Shown in pieces: positions 12,239-23,928 of a DNA stretch of 64,000 nt; the stretch's first letter is position 1; each line of letters starts with the position of its first letter. The translations under genes and the position numbers were made by a program. The stretch covers positions 9,451 to 73,450 of the forward strand of contig MU404196.1 in NCBI GenBank assembly GCA_022695795.1. The letters run 5' to 3'. The notes beneath the pieces were generated by a model, which did no database searches, had not been told where the DNA came from, and worked only from the letters and a program-made list of their open reading frames with translations. This stretch comes from Biscogniauxia marginata (Eukaryota; Ascomycota; Sordariomycetes; Xylariales; Xylariaceae).

Positions 12239-14596
12239 TTACTCTTCAGAGTCTTCATCCGGCATCGTCTCGGATTTCATGTTATTCCACGTGTCCTCAA
12301 GCTGGGCGCTGTACAAGCGATTAGCTACGACACAATGTATGATGCGAAAGACGGAACTACTTACCCAGTGGTTTTCACCAGTTTCATGCCCTTCTTCTTC
12401 GCAAAGTGGAGGAATCGTTTTTTGGTTCGCTCTCTCTTGAAACACGCAAGAACATTACCCCTTTTTTCATCCATTATAACCGCATGGATTTTTTGACTGT
12501 CAGGCGCGTACTGGATTTCCTTAACTTCTTGCAACGTCAGATCGAAGTTGATTGGTTTCTGGTAAAAGCCCCAGGTCACATTAGGGTATACATCGCGTAA
12601 TACTTGGTGTTCAAATAGGTTTTTGTCCTGTTTCCAGGTCCAGTATTGTGTAACCTCAGTGCTGGTCGTCAGCGTTCGTGTCTTGATCTGGTACACACGC
12701 CAGTCTAGATGCATTATTCGTCCTGCTGAAAACGAATCTGTCGACGTGTAGCCTTCATATTCGAGATCATCCTCTGATTCTTGTTTGGAAGCGGCCGGCT
12801 CTAGGCGTTGGCGTTTCTGTAAGCGGGGTGTTGCCGGTTCGAGATATCCTGGCAGTGCTCCCTGAAGCCCCTGCTGATGCAGTTGTTGCTGCAACTCTTC
12901 CATGTTCGGAGGGGTGTCTTCGGCATCGACTTGGCCTATCGATCTTCGTCCTTTCCGTCGAATCGTGCCTCCCGCACCGCTCGATTCCCTCTTGGCTTTT
13001 TTAGCTGCGGTTTTCTCTGGGTCCTTTTCGCCGACTTTATATCCCGATGGCCTTCCAATGTTACCAAACCCATGCTTCTCTCGCAAGAATTTCAACTTGG
13101 CGTCATGGTACAGGTCATGGGTTGTCTTTGATAAGCTGAATTTGTCACCTTGCACCATGGCTATCTCGTACATCCGCTGCCGCAGCCATTCGATGGGTGT
13201 CACCTCGAGATCAAACTTCTTCAGCTCCTCGTGTACGTTGACCAGTCGGAACATAGTGTCGTAGTTGATGAATGTCTTGTAGAACTTGCCCATTAGTTCT
13301 TTGCTGACGAATTGATATGGGTGAAATGACTCGTCTCTTAGGAAGTCAATCACAGATTGGCCGCGATTAACCTGGCGATTCGCAAGGAAGACAGTGTGCC
13401 GAACGGCCTCGGGAGTTCGACGAAGTTGCTCCAGCTTTTCCTTCCATTTGTCCAGCTGGGGTTGAATAATGCTCTCTAACGGCTCCCACTCCGGGTTCCA
13501 GTATGGGTGCTTCTCATCGATTCGCTCAAGGGGAATGCCGGCATACATCGCGGGCTCTACTACAACTGATCCATTGTCCTTGATGACTAGATTGTCGCGA
13601 GTAATCTCCTTACCGTCACTCGTGTTCGTCTCTGGTGCAGGACTGCCGGCAGGCGGAACAGATCCCTTCGCACTTGGCAGAGACTTACGACCTGATGGAG
13701 ACCTGGCCTTGGTCTCGAGAGGATTCTCGGGAGTGACTTCACGATATAGAGTAAGCCAGGGTTCACAAGCAAGTTGCGCGACACCTGATGGAAAAAGACT
13801 TACGGGGTTTGGCAGTAGGCGACCGCACCACGGCAGAAAAGCCTGGAAGACTGTGCCGCTGCTGCTTGGGCTTCAGCGGTCTGTCTCTAGCACGGTTAGT
13901 GGTATAGGTCTCAGGAGCGGCGGTGTCTATCTCAGCAGTCAAGCCATTCGAAGAAGTACCGGGACGGGAGCGGTTAGTACTATGCCGTAAAGGCATAGCT
14001 CGAGATGTCGGCGAATCTTGTTCGTCTACGGGATTGTGATATATGCTGCTGAGGAGATTGCCCGGATCGGCTGGAGGCTCGTCGTCCTCCTCTCGGCGGC
14101 CACGCCGGCGAGAACCGTTGATACTAGTCCATCCGCCGCTCCCGGGGGTGGGAGGTGGCATATCTCGGTTAAACAAGCGACCATTCGTCTTTGGCTGGGT
14201 GTTCTCCTTGGCAGCGATTTCATTCTCGCGTGCACGTGCGAACCACTCCTGTTGCGATCGGTCCTCCTCTTGACGTTGCGCTAACAAGCGAGCTCGCGTG
14301 ACCTCGTATTCCTGAGATAAACGCTCTTGCTCTTTCTCCTGGTACTGAATACTAGCCTCGACGGCATGGACCTGGTTCTGAAGTTGAGACTTTTTATCAT
14401 ATAGGTCGACAAGACTATGTCTGCACTTGTCTTGGCGAAGTGCATATTCATGGTTCAGCTTGGCATCTTCCTCATTTCGCGTTGCTCTGGTGGACTGCCA
14501 GTGGTTTTCTTGCAGTGCAATCCAGTCCTCCCGGCCCATGGGCTCTTTCTTCCCCGACATGGTGCCTGTTGGAGGCGTTTCAGTACCAACTGACAT
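12239..14596 (-). CDS. Conserved-looking 744-residue protein, function unknown
   Basis: I do not recognise the family. Three exons on the minus strand: 14596-13804, 13736-12365 and 12308-12239. Phases agree across a 67-bp intron (GTAAGT donor, CTTAC branch-like site) and a 56-bp intron (GTAAGT/CAG), giving 744 residues. The N-terminal 110 residues are highly charged and Gln/Glu-rich, like a coiled coil. The middle, to about residue 300, is low-complexity and Ser/Pro/Arg-rich. A compact, probably folded region follows, with motifs such as GIPLERIDEKHPYW, FHPYQFVSKELM and TPIEWLRQRMYEIA. A basic linker leads to a second folded segment (VTQYWTWKQDKNLFEHQVL) that ends in a Lys/Arg-rich stretch and an acidic tail supplied by the last exon. 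The mix of charged linkers and basic patches suggests a nuclear or chromatin protein, which is inference only. Alternative: the first intron boundary could differ. Confidence 0.85.
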
Positions 14597-17500
14597 GCAC
14601 GCCTTTGCCTAAGGGTAGTAGCTCGTTAGATGGGGGAGGTCAGGTTGGTCTAGCAATTCAAGATGGATGATGGCCATGTGGTTTTGATAATACGGCAAAG
14701 GAATATAGAATACCGTGCTGTGGTATACTGGAGTTATAGATAGTGGGAAAGAGTGATACTGAACACTCGGGGGAAAAGGTGATAGGCATATTAGGATGGA
14801 TGCATAACATGCGCCAACCCAAATGTGAGGTAATGCGATTTGCATCCTTTGGCCGATGTCAAGCAAGGGTTAAAAAGAAAAGATGCAAGATCGTACAGGG
14901 AGGTATCGAGTGTGGGGACGCGGATCATCTAGTCGCGTGTTCTTGGTATAGAAAGGGTCATACGGTACGGCGGATTGTGGTGAAACAGATCAAAAGAGAC
15001 GTTTGGATAGAGAAAAGAAACACTCGAGAGAGAAAAAGAGAGAAAAAAGCCATCGAAAGATGGAAACGGATAGAAAGAATGTCAAGCCATACTTACCTTA
15101 CTGAATCCTCCAAATTAATGGGAGCTGTTTTTTTTTCTTTTCCAATGAGCCTCACGAAGTTGACTGATTCATAAGACCAGAGAGGCTAATGATCTTGTCG
15201 TTGGAATGTCGGCTGCGATACGAGTTAGAGTATACGCCACGTTTAAAGATGGAGGGGCAAGACGGAAAAAAGAGAGAAGGAAATGGCTGAAAGTATAGAG
15301 AGTAAGGACAGGTAAGAGATAGTAGGTAGATATTAATGGTAATAGTGGTGATGGTTTACTGGTGATGCACTGACTAAAAAAGTAATAATAATTACCTAGG
15401 TACCTGTTAGTGCCGGTTTGGGAGGGAGGGGTGGAGGTAGAATGTAGCAGTGGAAGAAATAGTACTTAGTGATGGTGGTGGTGAGGGTGGTGGAGGTGGT
15501 AGCGAAGTGGAAGAAGACCTTAGTCCACTTTAGTAGGTCGAGTGAAACGGGCTGGGAGGGCAGAGCTAAGGGCTGGAGGACAGCTAGGTAATGAGTTAAA
15601 ATGCAAAGTAGGGGGGGGGTGGAAATGAAGTAGTTGCGTGGATTTTCTTTTTCCAAAAAGGCTAAGGTTAGATGATGTTTGTGCTCTCTCACGCGATCGC
15701 AAAACGAGGCGAGGGATAGAATGTAATCATCCAAATGAGTTTCCCCGTGACTTAGGTAGTGACTAGTAAATGCGATGATATGTACCTGTAAGATGGTGCA
15801 GGAATTCACCCACAGACGACTACTAGATCCGGACGTCGACTTGCGGCACTGTGTATCTCCTTTATTTTCCAATCTGGAAGGGGGTCAGCATTAATAAGAA
15901 GGGAAGGGGGCCTAATGCGAATAGTGCACATTAATAGAAAGGGACAGGGGGGGTGTGTCTATGGTGTAGCTGAGATGACGAGATAGGATTGGATGCTCGA
16001 TGTTGTTGGTCGATCATGTAGATGGCGGAGAGTATAGTCAAATGCATGTACATGAGGTGCAGGGCGTACGCAGGCGGTTCCGGTGCACGGGTATGTACTA
16101 ACTGGGTACCGCACCCAGCTAGCTAAGTTGCATACCTTAAGTACCCTAGGTAGTACCTAGTGAATAGAGTGGGAAATGCAGGACAATGCGCGTTGGGGAG
16201 GAAGGGGGGAAGAAGAGAAAACCTGCAATCAACTTGCCTTCGTAGAAACGACGGAGAGGATGTGGGTGGTACTATCATGTATGTTCTGATGCAAAATAAT
16301 AACCCGTAGGAGAGGACGTGGCCAGTCTATTGTTGTTTGGCCTATCTGGTGTCGATAGCGTTGCTGCTGGTGATAATGCGGCTCAAGTCTGAGTCTACAG
16401 CAACATGGATGCGGTCGGGGGCGTCAGTTGTAAGAGTTAAGTGGCACTCCGAGCCTGGGCTCTGGAGTGGGCGGATAAAAGATGGCCGGCAGAATTCGTC
16501 TCGTACACTCCTGGCAGTGCACTAGTCCGAGGCCGCGCAGATAGAAAAAGTCGAGGATCGAGTCCCGGATTCGATGCGTGTCAAGTCACAGGCGTGTTGG
16601 TGACGATGGAAAAAATCGAAGCAGGTAGGAGCAGAACGTAATTGCCTACCTAGGTTAGTGGTGATGGTGGACTTTTCAGATAGAACGCGCAATCACATGA
16701 TATGCTTGTCCTCTCTAACTATGTAGGTACCTGGTCGTGATGAGTGGGCAGGAGAAGGAAAGATGGGAATAGGAATAGTAGTCGTGGTTGCAGGTCGAAT
16801 AGTCTCAAGGGGGGAGGGGAAACAGATAGAAATCTATGGCCGGCTCTATTAAGAGAATCTACACGTGTATTAAGGGATGAGCCTTTTTTTTAATTAGTCT
16901 AAACGTAGGTAGCTGACTTTTTCCATTGTTCCCTCCAACCTTAGTAGACTACTTTTAAGGGACTATCGTATTGTACCTATTGTCGAGTGGTACTATCTAA
17001 CCTACCTTGTAGTATGCGCGTGTAGGCATGTAAGTACTATGTATGCATGTCTCTTGGAGAAACACGGTGGGGAAGGGTTTAAGAAAGTAAGAAAGAGAAG
17101 AAAAAAAAAGGCTCCTAACTTAATGTTAGATCCGAAGAAAAAAATAATAATAGGCGTGCAGGGATTATTTGAGTTGGCAATTTGGTAGGTCATCACGGTC
17201 GTGTACATTGGGCAGTGCGGCGATACTGAGGTTTATTATTGGCGCAACATGACAATGCCACTATTTCTCTACCTAGACGTTTTCCGAGGGCCGACCGAGT
17301 TAAAGTGAAGGCATGCGCATGTCGCTTATTGTTCCTGCAAACTCATGTTCACCCCGAGGGGCTAGATATCTATTTCCTAGCTTTTAATAGGCAGGGTTCG
17401 TATACGTATATACAGTATCTAGATATATGCACGGAGTGTGTAGACCATCTATATGATAAGTCCGCACCGTGCGACCTCGTCTGCTCCGTCGCGCGACTAT

Positions 17501-19401
17501 GCGGATATAGTACACTAGGTTACATGCGTGTGTATGTAGGATCAGATATATGCAAGCCATATATACATAGTAGGTACGGCCGATCAATACACACGGCCAA
17601 TTTGAATTTTAAAAGCTTGTAATAAATGTGGCAAGTCGTCGATTCATTAGTACGGAAAACGGAAGAGAAAAATAACAAGTTTAGTAGACGACCTATACCT
17701 GATAAAACATAACATGGCTGCGCTTAAACGACTGATGATTGGCTCGACCTGATTGGCGTTTTTTGTACGAAACCGTCTAATCCCGCCGGGATACGATGAA
17801 AAAAAGATTGATGATGATAATAATAATAATAATAGCGCGCTCGAGGCATTAGTAGTACATGTATATATTACTAATGATACCTTACATGGGAGCTATATAT
17901 GTATTAAACCCGATTCATCCAATCTGATCTGACAGTAAACTTCATCTATATGCGCACTTGTTTATCTCCTCAATGCGTATTACACACATACCCTTGTCCT
18001 ATATACCATGATTATAAAAGTCGCATGTAAGTGACGTGCACCAAAAGAAAACTAGAACGATTTTTTTTTCTTTTCTTTCTTTCTATCTTTTCCCCAACGT
18101 TCTTGTATCCTTCTCTTCTTCTCTTGAAATGTAGGAATAGTTGAAAGAATAAAATAAAAGCAAAGAAAAGGGGGGCGAAAGGAAAAAGAGACGGGAAAGA
18201 AAGATTATGCTGGATACCACCAGATTAGATGAAGGCTAGTAAGTGGCACTTTATAATTTTGGCATCATATTGGAAATCATTATTATTGGTAGCTAGACCT
18301 TACCAACATACAAGCAATAAATTGTCTTGTTGGTCGTATTCTGTACCGGAAGACGCACATAATCAAAAAGCCACACATGCATGATCCCTCATATCAATGC
18401 CTCGATACGTATATATGTAGCAAGTGCAAGGATTCGCCGCGTAGTACCAATTCAAAAGGGGGGCCATTTACTGGGCTAGGGATATAAGATGCGATACTAG
18501 CAGGTCATCAAACGGGCTCCGACGGCCTAGTTATCCAAACTTGAGAGTGGCTGTCAGAGAAATTGATTGGTTTCAATCGGCACTGGCCGAGGGATGGTTC
18601 TACCGACTAGTAGTAATAGTAGTAGTAGTAGTACCAAACGCGGGCATTGCGTATATGTAAGACTATTAAGGACAACAGGTCATAATAAAATAATAATACT
18701 AATACTAATGCTAATAAGCACCTAATACTACTAATAAATGTCAGCAAGTCTACGGAAACAGGGAGGAACACAGACGAGGGACCCGAAGGGAGGAGGGGGT
18801 TTCGGTACAAGATAATTGAACCCAAATACATAGGTTAGGTAGGATTTCGCAATTCGCCATTCGTCATTCGCCCCGACTATCCTCAGCACTATTCCGTGCT
18901 CCATCAGCACTATACTTTTTGCCAAGTCCTTCGCTTTTTCGCTCGTAACAGTAATAGAGTTCTCCTAGGCTATTCCGAAACTCTCGTCGACTAGGTATAT
19001 CACACTCCACTCTAATGCTCCGTTTCACATCATACATGTATGTGTGTAGTATCACACATGTACCCAGACACAAAGGCAAATTGTTAGCACCCAGCTTGCA
19101 TATTAATTAACCCTTCAAAACATTACGCATACGTCGGTAAGCATACGAGGTACCCGAAACAGGTATGATGTTTATCAATCCCACACATCGGCGGCTAGCT
19201 GTGCATTGCGGTACGATCAAGCCGACGCCGATCAGATGACAGAAGCACAACCAGGAGATGCTAAAGAGTCAACGGCAGGGAGATTTCGCTTCTATACAGT
19301 TCTCACCAATGTACAAGGCCTACGAACATTCACTTCCCTTCCCTGTCCAGTGCATCCTGACCAGCGTCGATAGCAATGAATCTATGGCTCTAAGATGGCC
19401 T
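14597..19401. other. 4.8-kb gene-free euchromatic stretch
   Basis: Normal base composition but no supportable gene on either strand. Open frames up to 158 codons are compositionally odd and have no recognisable domain. It contains purine-rich stretches (14980-15080), more CCTAGGTA-type palindromes (15395-15405, 16100-16160, 16640-16660, 16725), a C/T-rich tract at 18060-18125, a TAA microsatellite at 17815-17834 and GTA/TAG triplet repeats at 18605-18635. It must include the promoter of the gene starting at 14596 and the 3' UTR of COX4. A long non-coding transcript cannot be excluded. Confidence 0.55.
18060..18128 (+). repeat. C/T-rich tract
   Basis: About 65 bases almost entirely C and T, with a T8 run and repeated TTCT words. 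Such tracts are common just upstream of fungal transcription starts, but I find no downstream gene on this strand to assign it to. Confidence 0.5.
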
Positions 19402-20295
19402 TTACCAATACTGCGGCTTAACATAATCGGCAAAGGTCTTGGGCTCCTCGTAGCCGTGGTGGTCGTGGTGACCGTGGCCGTCGTCCTGGGGTCCAACGTA
19501 CTCCATCTTGTAAACGCTACCACATTCTGGGCATCGCTCAATCGGCCGCTCGCGGGACATCTTTATTAGAAACGTCATGTTGTTAGCAAGCCCCATATGC
19601 ATGACTGCCTTTAGCATCAAGGTGGTCTGTCGACAGCAAGCTGAGGGGAAGGACGTACGCCAAGCCATGTGACAACGTGGGAGTCGGCAGGGGATCCAGT
19701 GCAACCGGCATACTGCTCATCACCGGCAGACTTGACCGTGATTGGGTTGTCGAGGGTTCCTGATTCGACAGTCAGCACAGTCCTATCACCATAGCTATTG
19801 CCGCAGTGCAGTCTCACCTTTCCGCGAAGAATCCAGAGGCCGCATGTCAAATATGTCCACACCCTCCATCTTGCCGAGGATTTCCAATCGCTCCAGACCA
19901 GTCGCCTGCTCGAGATCGGTAGGGACAGTGCCGGGGGCAGCACCGGGACCGATAAGGTCTTCCTCGGTCTTGATTTCTGTGTTGGGGGTCCCGTCAATAA
20001 AAGGCGATCCACGACCAACCAATCCTCATATACCGGTATCAATTGCGGCGAGGGAAATCCGTACCGTGGAAGGACTTGATCTTCTGACCGACGCTGGCGT
20101 GAGGCTCGACGTTCTTCGCGTCTCCTAGGCATGCTGGGTTAGCTCTGGCGGTCGTAGTTCGGACATCGTACGATGCATGTTCGGCCGGGGTGGGCGGGCC
20201 TTACGGTGAATAACGGAAGCAGTGAAGCTACGTCGGACAACCGGGGAGACGGCAGCCCTGCGGGCGACGGCTACGGCGGAGCGTTGCAGGAACAT
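19402..20295 (-). CDS. COX4: Cytochrome c oxidase zinc-binding subunit (fungal Cox4)
   Basis: Nuclear-encoded subunit of respiratory complex IV in the inner mitochondrial membrane; yeast Cox4 corresponds to mammalian COX5B. Five exons on the minus strand: 20295-20205, 20124-20065, 19976-19818, 19759-19659 and 19560-19402, giving 189 residues with phases that all agree. The first exon is a classic matrix-targeting sequence (Arg/Ala/Ser-rich, MFLQRSAVAVARRAAV). The mature part has GLERLEILGKMEGVDIFDM, the zinc-site Cys and His in CTGSPADSH, and the second Cys pair in RCPECGSVYK. A His-rich segment (DDGHGHHDHHGYE) precedes the end YVKPQYW, an extension beyond yeast Cox4 that I believe is common in filamentous fungi. 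All four zinc ligands are present. The start is chosen because it opens the targeting peptide; an in-frame upstream ATG at 20421 adds a sequence unlike a presequence. Confidence 0.96.
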
Positions 20296-20539
20296 GACGG
20301 CAATTGAGGTGTGTTGGTCGGCTGGTCGGTTAGTGACGTTGATGAAGAGATGCACAGACAGGTGGAGAGAAGAGAGGGATTTGGGGCTGGTTTGATTTGA
20401 TGATGCGGCTTCGCAACCCAACCGCTGCCAATTGACAAGGCCCTTTCCTGATCTGGGACTTAGCCGGGAAAAATCACCTGGTTAGTTAGTATTTTCCCGA
20501 TCACGTGGTCCTCTAGCCCGTAAGGGATAATACGGGCCT

Positions 20540-20733
20540 CTTTAATTAAGTCTTGATTTATAAAATATAAAAACACTTATATATAAATAATTATATTATT
20601 TATATTATATTTTTAAAGTCGTTATTTATTTATTAATATTATATTTTAATAATATTATTTAAAAATATATAAATAAATAAAATAAGTTTTTATATAAAAA
20701 TTTTTTAAAATTATAATTTTATTAAAAATAATT
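20540..20733. other. AT-rich patch beside the hairpin element
   Basis: A sharp switch to almost pure A/T between the COX4 upstream region and the inverted-repeat element, inside otherwise normal DNA. No frame or motif is visible. Probably an old RIP-mutated repeat fragment. Confidence 0.55.
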
Positions 20734-20976
20734 TGAAAAATCCCGGACTTTTTTTAATTATATAATTATATAGTTTAATTAAAAAAATTAAAAAAAAATT
20801 AAAAACTTAAATATATAAAGAAAAATAATAAAATGATTTATATATTTTATTTTTATTTTTATTTTTCGTGGTTTTTTTTATGTTTTTTAATTTCGATTTT
20901 TTTGGATTTTATTTTTAATTAATTAAACTATATAATTATATAACTAAAAAAAAAAAGTTCGAGGCTTTTCCGATTT
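20734..20976. mobile_element. Small inverted-repeat (MITE-like) hairpin element, AT-rich
   Basis: The ends are imperfect inverted repeats of about 45 bases. The left arm (20734-20781) runs from gaaaaatcccggac into a T tract and the word tatatagtttaatta. The right arm (20920-20976) reads the same on the other strand, from ggaaaagcctcgaac to tatatagtttaatta. The inner arms are also partly self-complementary, so most of the 240 bases could fold as one hairpin. There is no coding capacity. A short non-autonomous DNA element mutated by RIP fits best. I could not identify a target duplication. Confidence 0.55.
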
Positions 20977-22370
20977 TTACATGTGAAGTTATTATGTTGA
21001 GGCCATTTAAATCCTTTTATATAAGGTTCGTAATTAACTAGACAAACTACTAGACTTGCGAGAATTTCCTATATCAGGAGAATTATAAACCTGACACGTA
21101 TTCTCTACTTTGCGAACTACGATAGCCTAAGGACATGTGCGGCATCGAGTTAGGCCTATCAGGTGACGACTAACCGACTTTGAAGTACGGCTCATAGAGT
21201 TTCTTACAATATACCTATATTTACGTCGTTTCGCCAGAGTAACCACTTTCGTATCTTCTAACACAAATAACCATACGATTTATGCGGCATTACTCACTAT
21301 ACACACTTATTGGAGCTGTTAGTCTTCTTCCAATGTCGAATTACAAATGTGGAAAGTAATTCACTGACCTGCCCCTAGCTAGAATGCAGGCTGGCTAGAT
21401 TCTACTTTCTTGACTACTAGGAGCAGTAGCTAAATGTTGGATAATACACCGTCAAATGCTCTTCGCTAATCACCGTCTCTAAAAGGAGAACGTTATTCCA
21501 AACCGTAAGTTTACTAGGGTTGAGCTAGGAATCGCCAAGGCTATCACTTATAATAATACTGTCGTAGGTATATTTACAGAATAATCAGTAATCCCTGAAA
21601 TACGTCGAAAGTAATCCAGGAACTAGACAGTGGCCATCTTTAGGATGAGTCATATTATGTGATTAATATACATGTACCCTCGTGTGCGAGTCAATGATCT
21701 GTTGGTCTCCTTCACACACTTGGGCTCAACGCCTTGGGATGCAGTAACACGGGAAGGCTTTTGGCACGTAAATAGACCATATAAACAGTCAATCGTTTTC
21801 ATAGATTATTGAATCCACAATATTTTGGCTGAATTTCATTTATCGCTACAAAATTAGGGTGAATGATGTACAGAAAAGATAAGTATCTATAAACAGTAGT
21901 CTACGTTCTTAGTGATATTTGCTTGCAAAACTGACATTATTGTTATATCCCCGTTATAGACCACCACTACCATAATCAAGACATGTATCAACTAGAATCC
22001 AACCAAGGTATTTTAGGGGGACACGAACTTGATCTTAATAATTTGGTATTGACTGACTTTGGGCTAGGCAAGGCCTGAATAGAGACCAGATTTATGTGAA
22101 TTAGAAGTCGGCCCTAAGGTGGGCGGCCAAAATACTGCCTATCTTGAGTTATTCTCATCGTTGTCAACGATTGAGTTGATGGTGTCAGTGAGGCTAGGAG
22201 GACGCTTGATAGATATTTACGTGATAGGGGGGTAATATAGTACCGACTACGTATATATCATTGGAACAGTAGGCGTGACACATGTCTTATGAGGGCGAAT
22301 AGTGGATGAGCGATTCTCCCTATGCGATCAAGCAGGTAATCAAGCATACAGGGGGTGTATCTCATTTCGG
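20977..22370. other. Intergenic, no gene seen
   Basis: 1.4 kb of moderately AT-rich sequence with no frame worth calling. It holds the 3' UTR of the Nudix gene. Otherwise nothing recognisable; possibly a decayed unique or repeat sequence. Confidence 0.5.
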
Positions 22371-22949
22371 TCAAATCTTGCCCTTTTTCTCTTCGAAGGC
22401 CTTATAAATCGCATCTTCTTGGGCTTTGTCCGTATAAACCAGGTCAACATTACCGCATCTCTTGGCGCGAGCCTCCTCCTCGCTAGCCCAGACGAAGGCC
22501 TGGTGCTCGTTCGAGTCTATCAGAACGTCGTATCCCTCGACCTCTACGATGAAGGTGAACTTGCGCAGACGCCGGCCCCGCCGCGTGCAGAAGATGTCAT
22601 TGACCCCAAGCTCATTACCGATGATCTTGGCACGGAGACCGCTCTCTTCCCATAGTTCTCGAGCCAAACCATGCAGTATCGTCTCGTCCTCAAAAGTGCA
22701 GCCTCCACCGGGGACCTCCCATCGAAGCGGCATCGAATCGTGCGCGGCGCGTTGGACTAGCAGGAGCTTGCCGTCCGGGTTGAAGACGCAGGCTCCCACA
22801 GCGATGCCGTCGAGATCATTGTACGTGTTGAGGAACTCTTGTAACGGGTAGTTGAAGCTGGCTACCCGGGGAACCACAGCGAAAGCTGTGGGAGCTGGTG
22901 GTGCCGAGACGGAGCCTGCTTCTGCTGCTGGTTGCTGGATCTCCGGCAT
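22371..22949 (-). CDS. Nudix hydrolase
   Basis: Single-exon 192-residue protein of the Nudix superfamily, which hydrolyses nucleoside diphosphates linked to another group. The Nudix box GX5EX7REUXEEXGU is complete, in the stretch that begins PGGGCTFED and ends ARELWEESGL (about residues 79-105). The strand before it is GKLLLVQRAAHDSMPLRWEV. The first 40 residues are Ala/Pro-rich with no clear targeting signal, so a cytosolic location is likely. Substrate cannot be read from the box; the small size and lack of extra domains are typical of housecleaning Nudix enzymes. It is followed on the same strand, 980 bases upstream, by the acyltransferase gene. Confidence 0.92.
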   Translation of the reverse strand: MPEIQQPAAEAGSVSAPPAPTAFAVVPRVASFNYPLQEFLNTYNDLDGIAVGACVFNPDGKLLLVQRAAHDSMPLRWEVPGGGCTFEDETILHGLARELWEESGLRAKIIGNELGVNDIFCTRRGRRLRKFTFIVEVEGYDVLIDSNEHQAFVWASEEEARAKRCGNVDLVYTDKAQEDAIYKAFEEKKGKI

Positions 22950-23928
22950 ATCGGTTTATTCTTTGCCGTGCTCGAGAGAAGTACGCCGGTCTTCTTAATA
23001 TGTGCTCTTAATCTCGAAACAATCCAGAGAAGAACGCAGAATGGGGCAGTTGTAGGAAGCAATTTTTATGGGAAGGACTGAAAGCAGCAGCTTTAAGTAT
23101 AGGGCAAAATATTTACTAGTGCTCTCTGATGAAATATTCCGCTGGCAAGTGGTCGTTTAGCCGCTAAGATGAAGGGTCGTATAAAGTATGCTTTTGGAAA
23201 TATAGAAACACACGAGGCAAGGAACTAACTAGAGCCTTGATTGGAATTGAGCGTTTGTTGGTGGTGCAGGTGGCCACTAACTTGGGAAACAAGCATGTAC
23301 ATAATACATGTGCCTACCTCCGTGAGTTACCTTGAAGTGCATGTTGCGTGTACATCGTATGGAATTACCTTAGGTAGGACCGTTGCATACTTTTGTGTTT
23401 AGTCATTTTTAGTATCTTTTTACACATTGGTCAGACGCCAAAGTCTAGTCGTATACTAGGTTGGTTATGGGCTAAAACCGTATGCACTGCGTTATCGCAG
23501 GTAGTCTAACCTAGTACCTACCTCCTAAGGTCCCTAAGCTTCTGCAGTGCATAAGCGAGCGACAGGGACACTGGCGTTGGATCTTGTGCACGATTTCTAG
23601 AGACTTAGATGTGGCAAGCCAATCAAACGTATGTTGTCTGAGATACGCGACTACATACCTAGGTATGTAGGACTACGGCTTATGACTTACGACTTGCGAC
23701 TTAGAAATACGGGCATTGCACTTCAAGCTTCAATTGGTACCAGCAGTCTTGGCCGTCGGTGACTATTATCCCCGTTACTTTCTATATAATGGAACCGACA
23801 AGAGATTGTTCGTAAGGGTGGCAATGATTGATCACACGAAAACGCAATACGCTTGAGCGAGTTTATAGAAACCGTCTCATATAAGGAATCATTGTAGTTA
23901 CAGTGGCCTCTAGTCTAAGAAACGATGC
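22950..23928. other. Intergenic between Nudix and acyltransferase genes
   Basis: About 1 kb with no gene. It should contain the Nudix promoter and the acyltransferase 3' UTR. Two CCTAGGTA-like words occur near 23510 and 23657. Confidence 0.55.

Noticed and set aside
13785..13803. A 19-bp intron (GTAAGT to CATCAG) in the 744-residue gene
   Set aside because: Too short for a spliceosomal intron. A 67-bp intron with the same donor and the acceptor at 13737 keeps the frame.
15396..15872. 158-codon minus-strand open frame
   Set aside because: Low-complexity composition (Thr, Leu and Pro runs), no recognisable domain; probably leader or intergenic sequence.
16540..16570. B-box-like word ggatcgagtcc
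   Set aside because: No cloverleaf can be built around it and no A box lies at the right distance.
17239..17622. 127-codon plus-strand open frame
   Set aside because: Tyr/Cys-rich random-looking composition and an overlapping open frame on the other strand.
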